Of a stretch of DNA of 24,763 nt, positions 15,858-22,797 are shown piece after piece. Source of the stretch: RGIG3009 sp964433065. Lineage in GTDB: Bacteria > Bacillota > Clostridia > Oscillospirales > Acutalibacteraceae. The notes beneath the pieces were generated by a model. That model was not told where the DNA came from, did not search any database, and was given only the letters and a program-made list of their open reading frames with translations. The position numbers and the translations under genes were made by a program. Numbering within the stretch: the first letter of the stretch is position 1; each line of letters opens with the position of its first letter. The stretch is taken from assembly GCA_964433065.1 (NCBI GenBank), contig CAYSPZ010000019.1, positions 1-24,763 of the forward strand, written 5' to 3'.

Positions 15858-16738
15858 GAGCGACGATGTTCGGCTACCTCTTGAAAGAGGGGTATCGCAG
15901 TTTAAAGAAGAATTTGTTTATGTCGGCGGCATCCATACTGGTGCTGGTATCCTGTCTGCTCATTACGGGTTGCGCGTATCTGGTGTTCCAGAACATCGAT
16001 CACGGGTTTGATTGGGCATACCAACAAAACATCGTGGTGGCATATTCCGTTTCGGGTGCGACCGAGGATCAGAACACCGCGATCCTGAGTGCGATCGACA
16101 CGATCGATAACGTGCAAGAGGTATCGTTCGTTTCCAAAGAGGAGTTGTTGGAGCGGTACAGCGAGGAGTTCGGTGACATTTTAGAAGATCTGAAAGAGGA
16201 CAACCCGTTACAGGATGCGTTCATCATTCAGTTCAAGGATCTGGCGATGTTTGATACGACGGTGACCGCGATCAAAGCGGTGGAGAACGTGGACACGGTA
16301 GACTACAACGCTGACCTGTCGGCAACGCTTGTGAAGGTTCGCAATCTGGTGTTGACCATCGGGTCTTGGGTGATCGCATTGCTGTTACTCGTATCGTTGT
16401 TTATCATCGCGAACACCATTAAACTGACGGTATATACCCGTCGGTTGGAGATCTTCATTATGCGTTCGGTCGGCGCGACCAAGTGGTTCATCCGCTTCCC
16501 CTTTATGATGGAGGGCTTGATCCTCGGTTGTACCGCAGGTGCGTTGTCGTATGGGTTGTTGTACGGTCTATACGTTGCCGTGCGGCACGTGTTCCCGTTC
16601 ACGTCGGGATTTGAACTGATCTCGTTTGCCGCCGTGTGGTGGCAGTTGCTGCTTGGCTTTTTGGCCGGCGGTGTGTTGGTCGGATTGATGGGCAGTTTCA
16701 TCTCTACCGGCCGTTATCTGAAAGAACAAACGGAGTAA
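15854..16738 (+). CDS. ftsX: Cell division permease-like protein FtsX
   Basis: This 294-residue membrane protein is the FtsE partner. It has the expected topology of four membrane helices (about 21-46, 166-190, 216-242 and 256-284), with a large extracytoplasmic loop (about 47-165) between the first two that contacts murein hydrolases. Family features include GYRSLKKNLFMSAASI near the N-terminus and RRLEIFIMRSVGATKWFIRFPFMMEG before helix 3 (in parts RRLEIFIMRSVGAT and KWFIRFPFMMEG). It overlaps ftsE by four bases and is followed 16 bases later by the secreted M23 protein, its probable partner. Confidence 0.94.
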   Translation: MRATMFGYLLKEGYRSLKKNLFMSAASILVLVSCLLITGCAYLVFQNIDHGFDWAYQQNIVVAYSVSGATEDQNTAILSAIDTIDNVQEVSFVSKEELLERYSEEFGDILEDLKEDNPLQDAFIIQFKDLAMFDTTVTAIKAVENVDTVDYNADLSATLVKVRNLVLTIGSWVIALLLLVSLFIIANTIKLTVYTRRLEIFIMRSVGATKWFIRFPFMMEGLILGCTAGALSYGLLYGLYVAVRHVFPFTSGFELISFAAVWWQLLLGFLAGGVLVGLMGSFISTGRYLKEQTE

Positions 16739-16754
16739 TACAGGAGGTGTCGAT

Positions 16755-17993
16755 ATGACAAAACAGACAATGAAAACACTGTGTGTGCGATTGGTTGCAT
16801 TTGCGGTCATTGCGGCGATGGCCATCGGCACCACCTTTGTTTCGCCGACGGTGATTGTACGTGCCGACAAGGTGTCGGACAAGCAAGATGAACTGGCAGA
16901 ACTGCGCGAGGAACAGAAAAAACTTGAACAGACCATTAAAAATCTCGGCAGTGATATTGAGAGTCAGAAGACGAAGGTAAATACGCTGTATAAACAGGTG
17001 AGTAATCTGGAAGCGCAGGTCACCGCGTATGAGAAAAAGATCGAGTCGGTGGACAAAACCATTGCGGATCAGGAATCGCGTATCGCGCAATTAAATACGA
17101 AGATCGCCGAAAAAGAACAGTTGATGGAAGAGATCCTGACCAAACTGAAAAAACGGGTGAAAGCGATCACCAAGACGGGTAACTATTCGTCGTTCCAGAT
17201 GCTGATGAACACCGAAAACTACGAAGATTACCTGCTTAAATCGCAGGTGATCAAGTGCGTTGCCGACCACGACGAGCGGTTGCAAAAACAGGCGAACGAA
17301 GAGAAACAGGCGATCGCCGAAGCGCGTGAACAGGTAGAAGCGGAAAAGGCGGATAGCGAAGCAAACAAAGCCGAACTGGAAACGTTGAAAGCCGAACTGG
17401 ATGCACAGTTCTCGTCACTGGACGCGTTGTATACCAAAGCGTACAACGAGAAACAGGCACTTGAAAAGGAACTGGGTACCTACGAGTCGGAAAAGAAAAA
17501 GATTGAGGCGGCGGAAGCGGCACTTGAACGTGAGATCGCCGAGTTGCTCAACAATCCGACCAGCGATACCTACGGCGGGAAAATGTATTGGCCGGTTCCT
17601 GCGGTCAATCAGATCTCCTGCAGTTACGGTCAGAAGAAGACCTATTTCCACGGCGGTACCGATATCTGGGGTCAGGGGATCTTAAAAAAGACCATCGTCG
17701 CGGCAGCGGACGGTACGGTGGTCAAGTCGGTCAAGATGCATTACAGTTACGGAAACTACGTGATGGTCGATCACGGTACCGACGAACAAGGTCGCCGCAT
17801 TATGACCCTGTATGCGCACATGTATACGACACCGTCGGTGTCGGTCGGGCAAAAGGTGGTCGGCGGTGTGACCAAACTCGGTTTGGTTGGGTCGACGGGT
17901 AACTCCACGGGACCGCACCTGCACTTTGAAGTGCGTGTTGACGGGAAACGTGTGGACCCCATCGGACAGGGATACATCGTTCGTCCGAAGTAA
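16755..17993 (+). CDS. Secreted coiled-coil M23 peptidase (PcsB/EnvC-like FtsEX partner)
   Basis: The 412-residue protein begins with a signal peptide (VRLVAFAVIAAMAIGTTFV, cleavage probably near VRADK). A long Glu/Lys-rich coiled coil (about 40-265) follows, then a C-terminal LytM/M23 endopeptidase domain. The zinc site appears complete: H299 and D303 in HGGTDIW, and H388/H390 in GPHLHFEV. It therefore looks catalytically competent, unlike E. coli EnvC, whose LytM domain is degenerate. AGGAGGTG gives a strong ribosome binding site before ATG 16755. Directly after ftsX, it is most likely the peptidoglycan hydrolase whose activity FtsEX gates through the coiled coil; that link is inferred from gene order and architecture. 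Confidence 0.9.
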   Translation: MTKQTMKTLCVRLVAFAVIAAMAIGTTFVSPTVIVRADKVSDKQDELAELREEQKKLEQTIKNLGSDIESQKTKVNTLYKQVSNLEAQVTAYEKKIESVDKTIADQESRIAQLNTKIAEKEQLMEEILTKLKKRVKAITKTGNYSSFQMLMNTENYEDYLLKSQVIKCVADHDERLQKQANEEKQAIAEAREQVEAEKADSEANKAELETLKAELDAQFSSLDALYTKAYNEKQALEKELGTYESEKKKIEAAEAALEREIAELLNNPTSDTYGGKMYWPVPAVNQISCSYGQKKTYFHGGTDIWGQGILKKTIVAAADGTVVKSVKMHYSYGNYVMVDHGTDEQGRRIMTLYAHMYTTPSVSVGQKVVGGVTKLGLVGSTGNSTGPHLHFEVRVDGKRVDPIGQGYIVRPK

Positions 17994-17999
17994 TATTGA

Positions 18000-18024
18000 C
18001 AGCTCACGGGGGCTCCGTGAGCTG
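18000..18024 (+). terminator. Hairpin between the M23 gene and the S41 gene
   Basis: CAGCTCACGG (18000-18009) pairs perfectly with CCGTGAGCTG (18015-18024) over a 5-base loop. Only TTTGCGCTTT follows, so it is at best a weak or partial terminator, or an mRNA-stabilising end. Confidence 0.55.
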
Positions 18025-18040
18025 TTTGCGCTTTGAAAAG

Positions 18041-18058
18041 CCGTGTCGAACGACACGG
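18041..18058. other. Second hairpin in the leader of the S41 gene
   Basis: CCGTGTC and GACACGG (18041-18047, 18052-18058) form a 7-bp stem with loop GAAC just before the ribosome binding site of the S41 gene, and could modulate its translation. Confidence 0.4.
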
Positions 18059-18077
18059 TGATGCAGAGGTGAACACA

Positions 18078-19343
18078 ATGAAAAAACGAGTTTCATTAAG
18101 CGTTACGATCACGGTGGTGATACTGGCGATCGCACTGACCATTTCGGGTACGATGGTGCTTTCGATGCGGTATTTCAGTTCGATGGTCAGTGACGTCGGG
18201 CAACGTCAGGCGATGTACGAGTACATTGACGAGATCGATTCGTCCGCGCGTCAGGTGTATACCATCGACGAGGAAAAATTGCGTGTCGCGCTCGCGACCG
18301 GTTACGTAGAAGGGTTGGGTGACCCGTATGCGGAATACCTGTCCGCCGCCGATTATCAACAGGTGCAAAGCCGGTTGGCGGGAGATCGCACGGGATTCGG
18401 GTTTACGATGACCGTATCCACCGAAAACCAGTTGGTCATCTCGTCGGTGGACGCGAACTCGCCTGCCGCGTTGTCTGAAATCGGAGAAGGCGACATTCTG
18501 CTCGCGGTCGACGGTGAACAGGTGAACGGATCGTCGTATACGGCGGTGCAAGCGAAACTGGAAACGTCACAGAAATTGTTGCTTTCGGTATCCCATAACG
18601 GGTTACAATCCGCCGTGGAACTGACCGCCAACACCTACACGGCGGTCAGCGTGGAGAGCCGATTGATCGGGGACACGGTCGGGTATATCGGGATCAGCGA
18701 TTTCAACAATCTGACCCCGTTGCAGTTTAAGAACGCATACAACGAACTGACCCAAAAGGGTGCGTTGTATTTCATTTTTGACGTGCGCAACAACAACGGC
18801 GGTTCGCTTTCGGCGGTACAGGAGATATTGGATTACCTGTTGCCGCGTGGTTTGTACGCGGTATGCGAGACCAAAGCGGGACGCGAATATTTTACCGCCA
18901 AAGACGCGTATGAAATGACCGTGCCGACCGTGACGTTGGTTAACGGGAACACGATCGGTGAGGCGGAATTGTTTGCGGCGGCATTGCAGGATCTGTCCAA
19001 AACGCAGTTGGTGGGTACCACCACGCAAGGAAAGGCGCTGGTTCAACAGTACTATTTCATCGGTTCGGACAAGGCGGCGGTGCGGTTGACGGTCGGGCAG
19101 TTGTCGTTGATGCAACGCGGACAAACGTGGATGGATACGGGGTTGTACCCCGACCATCTGGTCGATCTGCCGTATGATAAGTTGATGGTGTTCGGATTGC
19201 TGACCGACGAAGAGGATCCGCAGATCCAGAAGGCGATCGAGGTGCTGAAAAACAGCAACATCGTATCGCAATCCACCAACGCGGTGAAGGTGCCGACCAC
19301 CACGACGGATGCTACTGCCGTGACCACTACTACGACAAAATAA
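18078..19343 (+). CDS. S41 (CtpA)-family protein with the catalytic Ser replaced by Gly
   Basis: The 421-residue protein has an N-terminal membrane anchor (about 6-30), a PDZ domain (about 105-185, TGFGFTMTV...VDANSPAALSEIGEGDILLAVDG in parts) and an S41 fold (DVRNNNGGSLSAVQEI at 235-250). The family nucleophile lies in SASASE followed by FAAAMQD-like sequence. Here the aligned stretch is TIGEAELFAAALQD, placing Gly294 (GGT) at the Ser position. D305, K319 and Q323 (QGKALVQ) are at the correct spacing (+11, +25, +29). It is probably a non-proteolytic family member. ATG 18078 is chosen for AGAGGTG upstream and the anchor. A Thr-rich tail (406-420) ends the protein. Confidence 0.85.
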   Translation: MKKRVSLSVTITVVILAIALTISGTMVLSMRYFSSMVSDVGQRQAMYEYIDEIDSSARQVYTIDEEKLRVALATGYVEGLGDPYAEYLSAADYQQVQSRLAGDRTGFGFTMTVSTENQLVISSVDANSPAALSEIGEGDILLAVDGEQVNGSSYTAVQAKLETSQKLLLSVSHNGLQSAVELTANTYTAVSVESRLIGDTVGYIGISDFNNLTPLQFKNAYNELTQKGALYFIFDVRNNNGGSLSAVQEILDYLLPRGLYAVCETKAGREYFTAKDAYEMTVPTVTLVNGNTIGEAELFAAALQDLSKTQLVGTTTQGKALVQQYYFIGSDKAAVRLTVGQLSLMQRGQTWMDTGLYPDHLVDLPYDKLMVFGLLTDEEDPQIQKAIEVLKNSNIVSQSTNAVKVPTTTTDATAVTTTTTK

Positions 19344-19352
19344 GGGATCTGT

Positions 19353-19545
19353 ATGATTCGATTTGATAAATTATGGCAGACGATGGAGAAAAACCACCTA
19401 CCGTCTGCGTGGACAATGCGGGATCGACAGCAAGACTATCCGCCGTCTGAGAGCGAATGAGAAAATGGAAACCAAAACGCTCGACAAATTATGTGCGGCG
19501 CTTGGTTGCTCCCTCGAAGATATTGCAGAATACGTAGAAGATTAA
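19353..19545 (+). pseudogene. Frameshifted small XRE/Cro-type DNA-binding protein
   Basis: From ATG 19353 the frame reads MIRFDKLWQTMEKN, typical of the N-terminus of short Cro-like proteins, but soon turns into unrelated sequence and stops. The expected remainder continues in another frame: TYRLRGQCGIDSKTIRRL, then ETKTLDKLCAALGCSLEDIAEY, ending at TAA 19543-19545. The two halves join by one extra base or a small deletion near 19387-19402, where there is an A5 run (19389-19393) and a repeated CCACCTACC tract. AAGGGA precedes the ATG, 9 bases after the S41 gene. It could be a real pseudogene or a sequencing error. Its target is unknown. Confidence 0.65.
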
Positions 19546-19580
19546 AAAAGACCGCCGTGCAGTTGCACGGCGGTCTTTTT
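19545..19580. terminator. Bidirectional intrinsic terminator
   Basis: AAAAAGACCGCCGTGC (19545-19560) and GCACGGCGGTCTTTTT (19565-19580) form a perfect 16-bp stem with loop AGTT. It has T runs on both strands and sits between convergent genes, so it should serve both the plus-strand FtsEX cluster and the minus-strand ABC transporter. Confidence 0.93.
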
Positions 19581-19588
19581 GTGTTCGT

Positions 19589-21331
19589 TTATTCGGCAGT
19601 ATAGGTGTTATACAGGTCATAGTAGGCGCCGCCTTTTGCCATCAGTTCGGCGTGGGTGCCTTCTTCCAAGATGGCTTGTTTGCCCACGACGACGATCTTA
19701 TCGGCATTTTTGATGGTGGTCAGGCGGTGGGCGATGATGAGGGTGGTGCGGCCTTCCGCTAAGCGGGAGAGGGATTGTTGTACCAGCCGTTCGCTTTCGT
19801 TGTCCAGCGCGGAGGTGGCTTCGTCCAGAATGAGGATGGGCGGGTTTTTGAGGAACACCCGCGCGATGGACAGCCGTTGTTTCTGACCGCCCGACAGTTT
19901 GACACCGCGTTCGCCGATGTAGGTGTTATAGCCGTCGGGAAGTTTTTCAATAAACTCGTCGGCGCCCGCGAGTTCGGCGGCGCGGCGGATCTCGTCGAGG
20001 GTGGCATCGGGTCTGCCGTAGGCAATGTTATCGTATACCGATCCCGAGAACAGATACACGTCCTGTTGCACGATACCGATGTGGTTTCGGAGCGAGTCTA
20101 AGGTGAGGTCACGGATATCGGTACCGTCGATGGTGATGGAACCCGAACCGATGTCGTAAAAACGGGGGATAAGCGACGAGATGGTGGTCTTACCGCCGCC
20201 CGACGGACCGACCAATGCGACACAGGTACCCGCCTCAATGTGCAGGTCGAGGCGGTCGAGTACGATATCGTTTTCGTCGGAGTAGCGGAAGCAGACGTCG
20301 TGAAACCGCACGTCACCGTTGACGTTGGTAAGCGGCAGAGCGTTTTCGCGGTCAACGACCGAGGGGGTGACGTCCATAATTTCGAAAAAGCGTTCGATAC
20401 CGGTCATACCGCGTTGAAACTGTTCAGCGAATTCCACGATCCGTCGAATGGAGGTGAGCAGGGTGCTGACAAACAGTAAATAGGCGATAAAGTCGGCAGT
20501 GGTGAGGGTGCCGGTGCGCAGGAACAAGGCACCGACCACCACGATGAGGATATACATCACACCGTCAAACAGGCGGGTGGTGGATTGGAAGCCGCCCATA
20601 TAGCGGTAGACTTTGCGTTTGATCTGTAAAAAGCCGTGGTTGCCTTCCTTGAATTTTTCGCGTTCGCGGTCTTCGTTGGCGAAGGATTTGACCACGCGGA
20701 TGCCGAGCAGACTGTCCTCGATCTGGGAGTTGAGTTCGCCGACTTTTTTACGGGATTCACGGAATCCTTCCCGCATTTTGTGATTAAAGAAGGAGAGAAT
20801 GAGGATCATCGGCGGAATGACCGCAAACAGAATGAGGGTGAGCCACACGTTCATAGTACACAGGATGACGAAGGACGCTACGATCTTGATTCCCGCGATG
20901 AAAAACTCCTCGGGGCAATGGTGGGAGAATTCGGTGACGTCGAACAGGTCGTTGGTGATGCGGGACATCAGGGTACCGACCTTGGCATTGTCGTAGTACG
21001 AGAAGGGCAGTTTCATCAGGTGGTCGAACAGATCCCGTCGCAGATCGGTTTCGATGCGGGTACCCATCACGTGACCGACCGTCGCCATATAGTAGTAGGC
21101 GGCGGTATCGATGATACGCAACACGCAATACAATAAGCCGCACCGCAGAACGAGGGTGAGGGTGAGGGCGGCAAGGTCGTTTTGGGCGGTATCGGTGATG
21201 TGGCGCACGATCAGCGGCAGTACCAGTTCGCACAGGGTGGTGAGCGAGGCGCACAGCAGATCGAGGATCAGTACCCCGACGTACGGGCGGTAGTAGGGGA
21301 GAAACCGACGGATCTTTCCTTTTGTTTTCAT
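19589..21331 (-). CDS. ABC exporter half-transporter (permease-ATPase fusion, ABCB/MsbA type)
   Basis: The 580-residue protein has an N-terminal exporter membrane domain (helices roughly at 17-40, 55-85, 145-180 and 255-295, with the coupling segment GTLMSRITNDLFDVTEF) and a C-terminal nucleotide-binding domain. Motifs are Walker A GPSGGGKTT (375-383), Q-loop GIVQQDVYLFSG, signature LSGGQ (479-483), Walker B ILILDEATSALD with E504, and H-loop H535. The ATPase looks intact. It probably works as a homodimer; the substrate (lipid, peptide or drug) cannot be told. No second half-transporter lies next to it. The Shine-Dalgarno region is weak (AAAGAG), and a repeat element begins only 20 bases upstream of the start, replacing the usual promoter region. 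Confidence 0.92.
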   Translation of the reverse strand: MKTKGKIRRFLPYYRPYVGVLILDLLCASLTTLCELVLPLIVRHITDTAQNDLAALTLTLVLRCGLLYCVLRIIDTAAYYYMATVGHVMGTRIETDLRRDLFDHLMKLPFSYYDNAKVGTLMSRITNDLFDVTEFSHHCPEEFFIAGIKIVASFVILCTMNVWLTLILFAVIPPMILILSFFNHKMREGFRESRKKVGELNSQIEDSLLGIRVVKSFANEDREREKFKEGNHGFLQIKRKVYRYMGGFQSTTRLFDGVMYILIVVVGALFLRTGTLTTADFIAYLLFVSTLLTSIRRIVEFAEQFQRGMTGIERFFEIMDVTPSVVDRENALPLTNVNGDVRFHDVCFRYSDENDIVLDRLDLHIEAGTCVALVGPSGGGKTTISSLIPRFYDIGSGSITIDGTDIRDLTLDSLRNHIGIVQQDVYLFSGSVYDNIAYGRPDATLDEIRRAAELAGADEFIEKLPDGYNTYIGERGVKLSGGQKQRLSIARVFLKNPPILILDEATSALDNESERLVQQSLSRLAEGRTTLIIAHRLTTIKNADKIVVVGKQAILEEGTHAELMAKGGAYYDLYNTYTAE

Positions 21332-21351
21332 TGGTCACACTCTTTTCTTTG

Positions 21352-21625
21352 GCGTAACAGGACTCGAACCCTGTCACGGTTTCATACGCCGCCTTTATCC
21401 GTGCGGCTTTGTGCTTATTTTTGCAAGGCGTTAGCCTTGCGGCAAATTGCGCACTTCCCCACACGAAAAATTCGGCGGAAGAAACGCTTTGCCCTTACAA
21501 ACTGAGAAATTTTTGTTTCGCCTAAGCCGCGAAGCGCCGTTATCCTAACGGATATCAAGCGACAAGGCAACGGCGAACGGAAATTTATCGTTTGTAAGGC
21601 GTAACAGGTTCAAGTCCTGTTACGC
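21352..21625 (-). mobile_element. MITE-like non-coding element, copy 2 (T-arm-like termini)
   Basis: This 274-bp element is in the opposite orientation to the copy at 6360-6634 and roughly 88% identical to it by eye. Its inverted ends match over 19 bp with one mismatch: 21352-21370 starts GCGTAACAGGACT, and 21607-21625 ends AGTCCTGTTACGC. The outermost bases differ from copy 1 (GTAAC instead of GTGAC), but the two ends of this copy match each other. Retained inside are the CCTTACAAA/TTTGTAAGG pair and the GCAAGGC hairpin. A one-base indel relative to copy 1 breaks any shared reading frame, which supports a non-coding role. It fills the upstream region of the ABC transporter gene. Confidence 0.75.
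21423..21440. other. Shared internal hairpin of element copy 2
   Basis: GCAAGGC (21423-21429) and GCCTTGC (21434-21440) keep the same 7-bp stem seen at 6545-6562, while the loop has changed to GTTA. Confidence 0.7.
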
Positions 21626-21904
21626 TAGGGTAACGCGACATATCCGAACCCGCCTTAAAGCGGGAGATTTCGGGTGTTTGCGCCCAATTTGTTCTCGCAA
21701 GGCGAAAGCCTTGCTTCGCCCAACTTGAACACAAACCCCTCGAAATTTCCTCGCCTTCAGGTCGAAGATTTTTGAGTGTGCGGATTTTTGTTCGAGCAAG
21801 GCACAAAACGCAGCCAATACGCCCGTATTGGCGAGTATTTTAACGAAGGGTCGAGCGAAAATCCGCCGCTCAAAAACGGAGTTCGGATATGTCGCGCTAC
21901 CCTA
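21626..21904. mobile_element. Second family of MITE-like non-coding element
   Basis: This 279-bp element is bounded by inverted repeats of 25 bp with one mismatch (21625-21649 and 21881-21905, outer sequence CTAGGGTA at one end and TACCCTAG at the other). The outer TA or CTAG may be a target duplication, but a palindromic target cannot be resolved. Inside are hairpins CCCGC-CTTAAA-GCGGG (21649-21664), GCAAGGC-GAAA-GCCTTGC (21697-21714) and CCAATAC-GCCC-GTATTGG (21814-21831), plus a long-range pair CGGATTTT (21781-21788) / AAAATCCG (21858-21865). No transposase or convincing protein is encoded. It directly abuts copy 2 of the other element and supplies the TAG stop of the AraC gene. Confidence 0.75.
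21697..21714. other. Shared internal hairpin in the second element family
   Basis: GCAAGGC (21697-21703) and GCCTTGC (21708-21714) carry a GAAA tetraloop. The stem is identical to that of the two copies of the other element family although their ends differ. Confidence 0.7.
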
Positions 21905-22687
21905 GGTCGGTGTGCCCTCACGGACGAATTCCTTCGGGGTACGGCCGGTGTGTTCACGGTAGATACGGTTGAAGTTGCGAATGCTTTGGAAGCCGCTTTG
22001 TACCGCGACTTCGGTGATGGTCATATCGGTGTTCCGGAGTAATGATTCGGCGGCACTGACGCGGTATTGGTTGACGTAGTGGGTGAAGTTCATCGCGATG
22101 CGGTTGTGGAAGTAGCGGGAGAGATATCCCGGCGCGTAGCCGAGTTCGCGCGCCATTTCTTTTAAGGTGATGGGGGAGGTGTAATTCTTTTCCACATACC
22201 GCACGATCTGTTCAAGTAACGTTTCGTCGCGGTTGTCGACTTCCGAGAAGGTGACCTGTTTTTCGAATTCGCCGAGCATTGCGTACAGTGCGGCTTTGCG
22301 TTCGTACAGGTCGGGGATGCGGTCGGTGACGAAAAAGACCGCTTCGGCAAACCGCGTGGTTGCTTCGGAACAGGTGAACCGCAGACGGTCGGGGGTCTTG
22401 CCGCCGAGCGCGCGGGTGAAGAACGGGATGTGATTTTCCGACACGATGCACACGTCGACCAGCGAATAGTCGGGGGTGTGGTACGCGTGGACGCGATTGG
22501 AAGGAATCCACGCGAATTCGCCCGCTTCGATGCGTTCTTCCCGTCCGTTGATGGACACGCAGACGGCACCGTCCCGCACATGAATGAGTTCGGGGTGGCG
22601 GTGCAGGTGGGGTGACCATTCGAAATCGGTGTAGCGGATACACTCGAAACGGTAGCCGCTTGTCGAATTATGTGCCTGATAGTCCAT
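21902..22687 (-). CDS. AraC-family transcriptional regulator with cupin domain
   Basis: The 261-residue protein has an N-terminal cupin sensor (about 10-95, with the His-rich strand HLHRHPELIHV at 26-37) and a C-terminal AraC double helix-turn-helix: LKEMARELGYAPGYLSRYF (175-193) and ITEVAVQSGFQSIRNFNRIY (224-243), followed by the family motif HTGRTPKEF. Such regulators usually sense a small metabolite, often a sugar. AAGGAGT (minus strand, 22693-22699) precedes ATG 22687. It is divergent from the glycyl radical enzyme gene and is probably its activator. Its stop codon TAG lies exactly at the edge of the repeat element at 21626-21904; the domain itself is complete. Confidence 0.92.
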   Translation of the reverse strand: MDYQAHNSTSGYRFECIRYTDFEWSPHLHRHPELIHVRDGAVCVSINGREERIEAGEFAWIPSNRVHAYHTPDYSLVDVCIVSENHIPFFTRALGGKTPDRLRFTCSEATTRFAEAVFFVTDRIPDLYERKAALYAMLGEFEKQVTFSEVDNRDETLLEQIVRYVEKNYTSPITLKEMARELGYAPGYLSRYFHNRIAMNFTHYVNQYRVSAAESLLRNTDMTITEVAVQSGFQSIRNFNRIYREHTGRTPKEFVREGTPT

Positions 22688-22726
22688 ACGGTACTCCTTT
22701 TGGAAAAAGGTTATTTTTTGTCTATA

Positions 22727-22755
22727 ATTATACCGTTATTGTCTTTTCTCGTCAA
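22727..22755 (-). promoter_or_regulatory. Promoter of the AraC-family gene
   Basis: On the minus strand, TTGACG (22755-22750) and TATAAT (22732-22727) are separated by exactly 17 bases, about 40 bases from the start codon. This is a strong constitutive-looking sigma-A promoter. Confidence 0.75.
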
Positions 22756-22772
22756 GAGGGTTTCGCTATAAT
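22744..22772 (+). promoter_or_regulatory. Promoter of the glycyl radical enzyme gene (weak -35)
   Basis: A perfect -10 TATAAT (22767-22772) has only a poor -35 (TTTTCT, 22744-22749) at 17-base spacing. This fits an activator-dependent promoter. It overlaps the divergent AraC promoter. Confidence 0.6.
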
Positions 22773-22797
22773 GAAACTAAAGAAAGGTGTGGATATT

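Noticed and set aside
17996..18001. Perfect TTGACA as a -35 element for the S41 gene
   Set aside because: No -10 element lies at the right spacing, and the sequence downstream is taken up by a hairpin.
21585..21806. Minus-strand 73-codon frame across the second element
   Set aside because: It spans the junction of two unrelated elements and ends in the T-arm-like repeat of copy 2, with no ribosome binding site; a by-product of repeat sequence.
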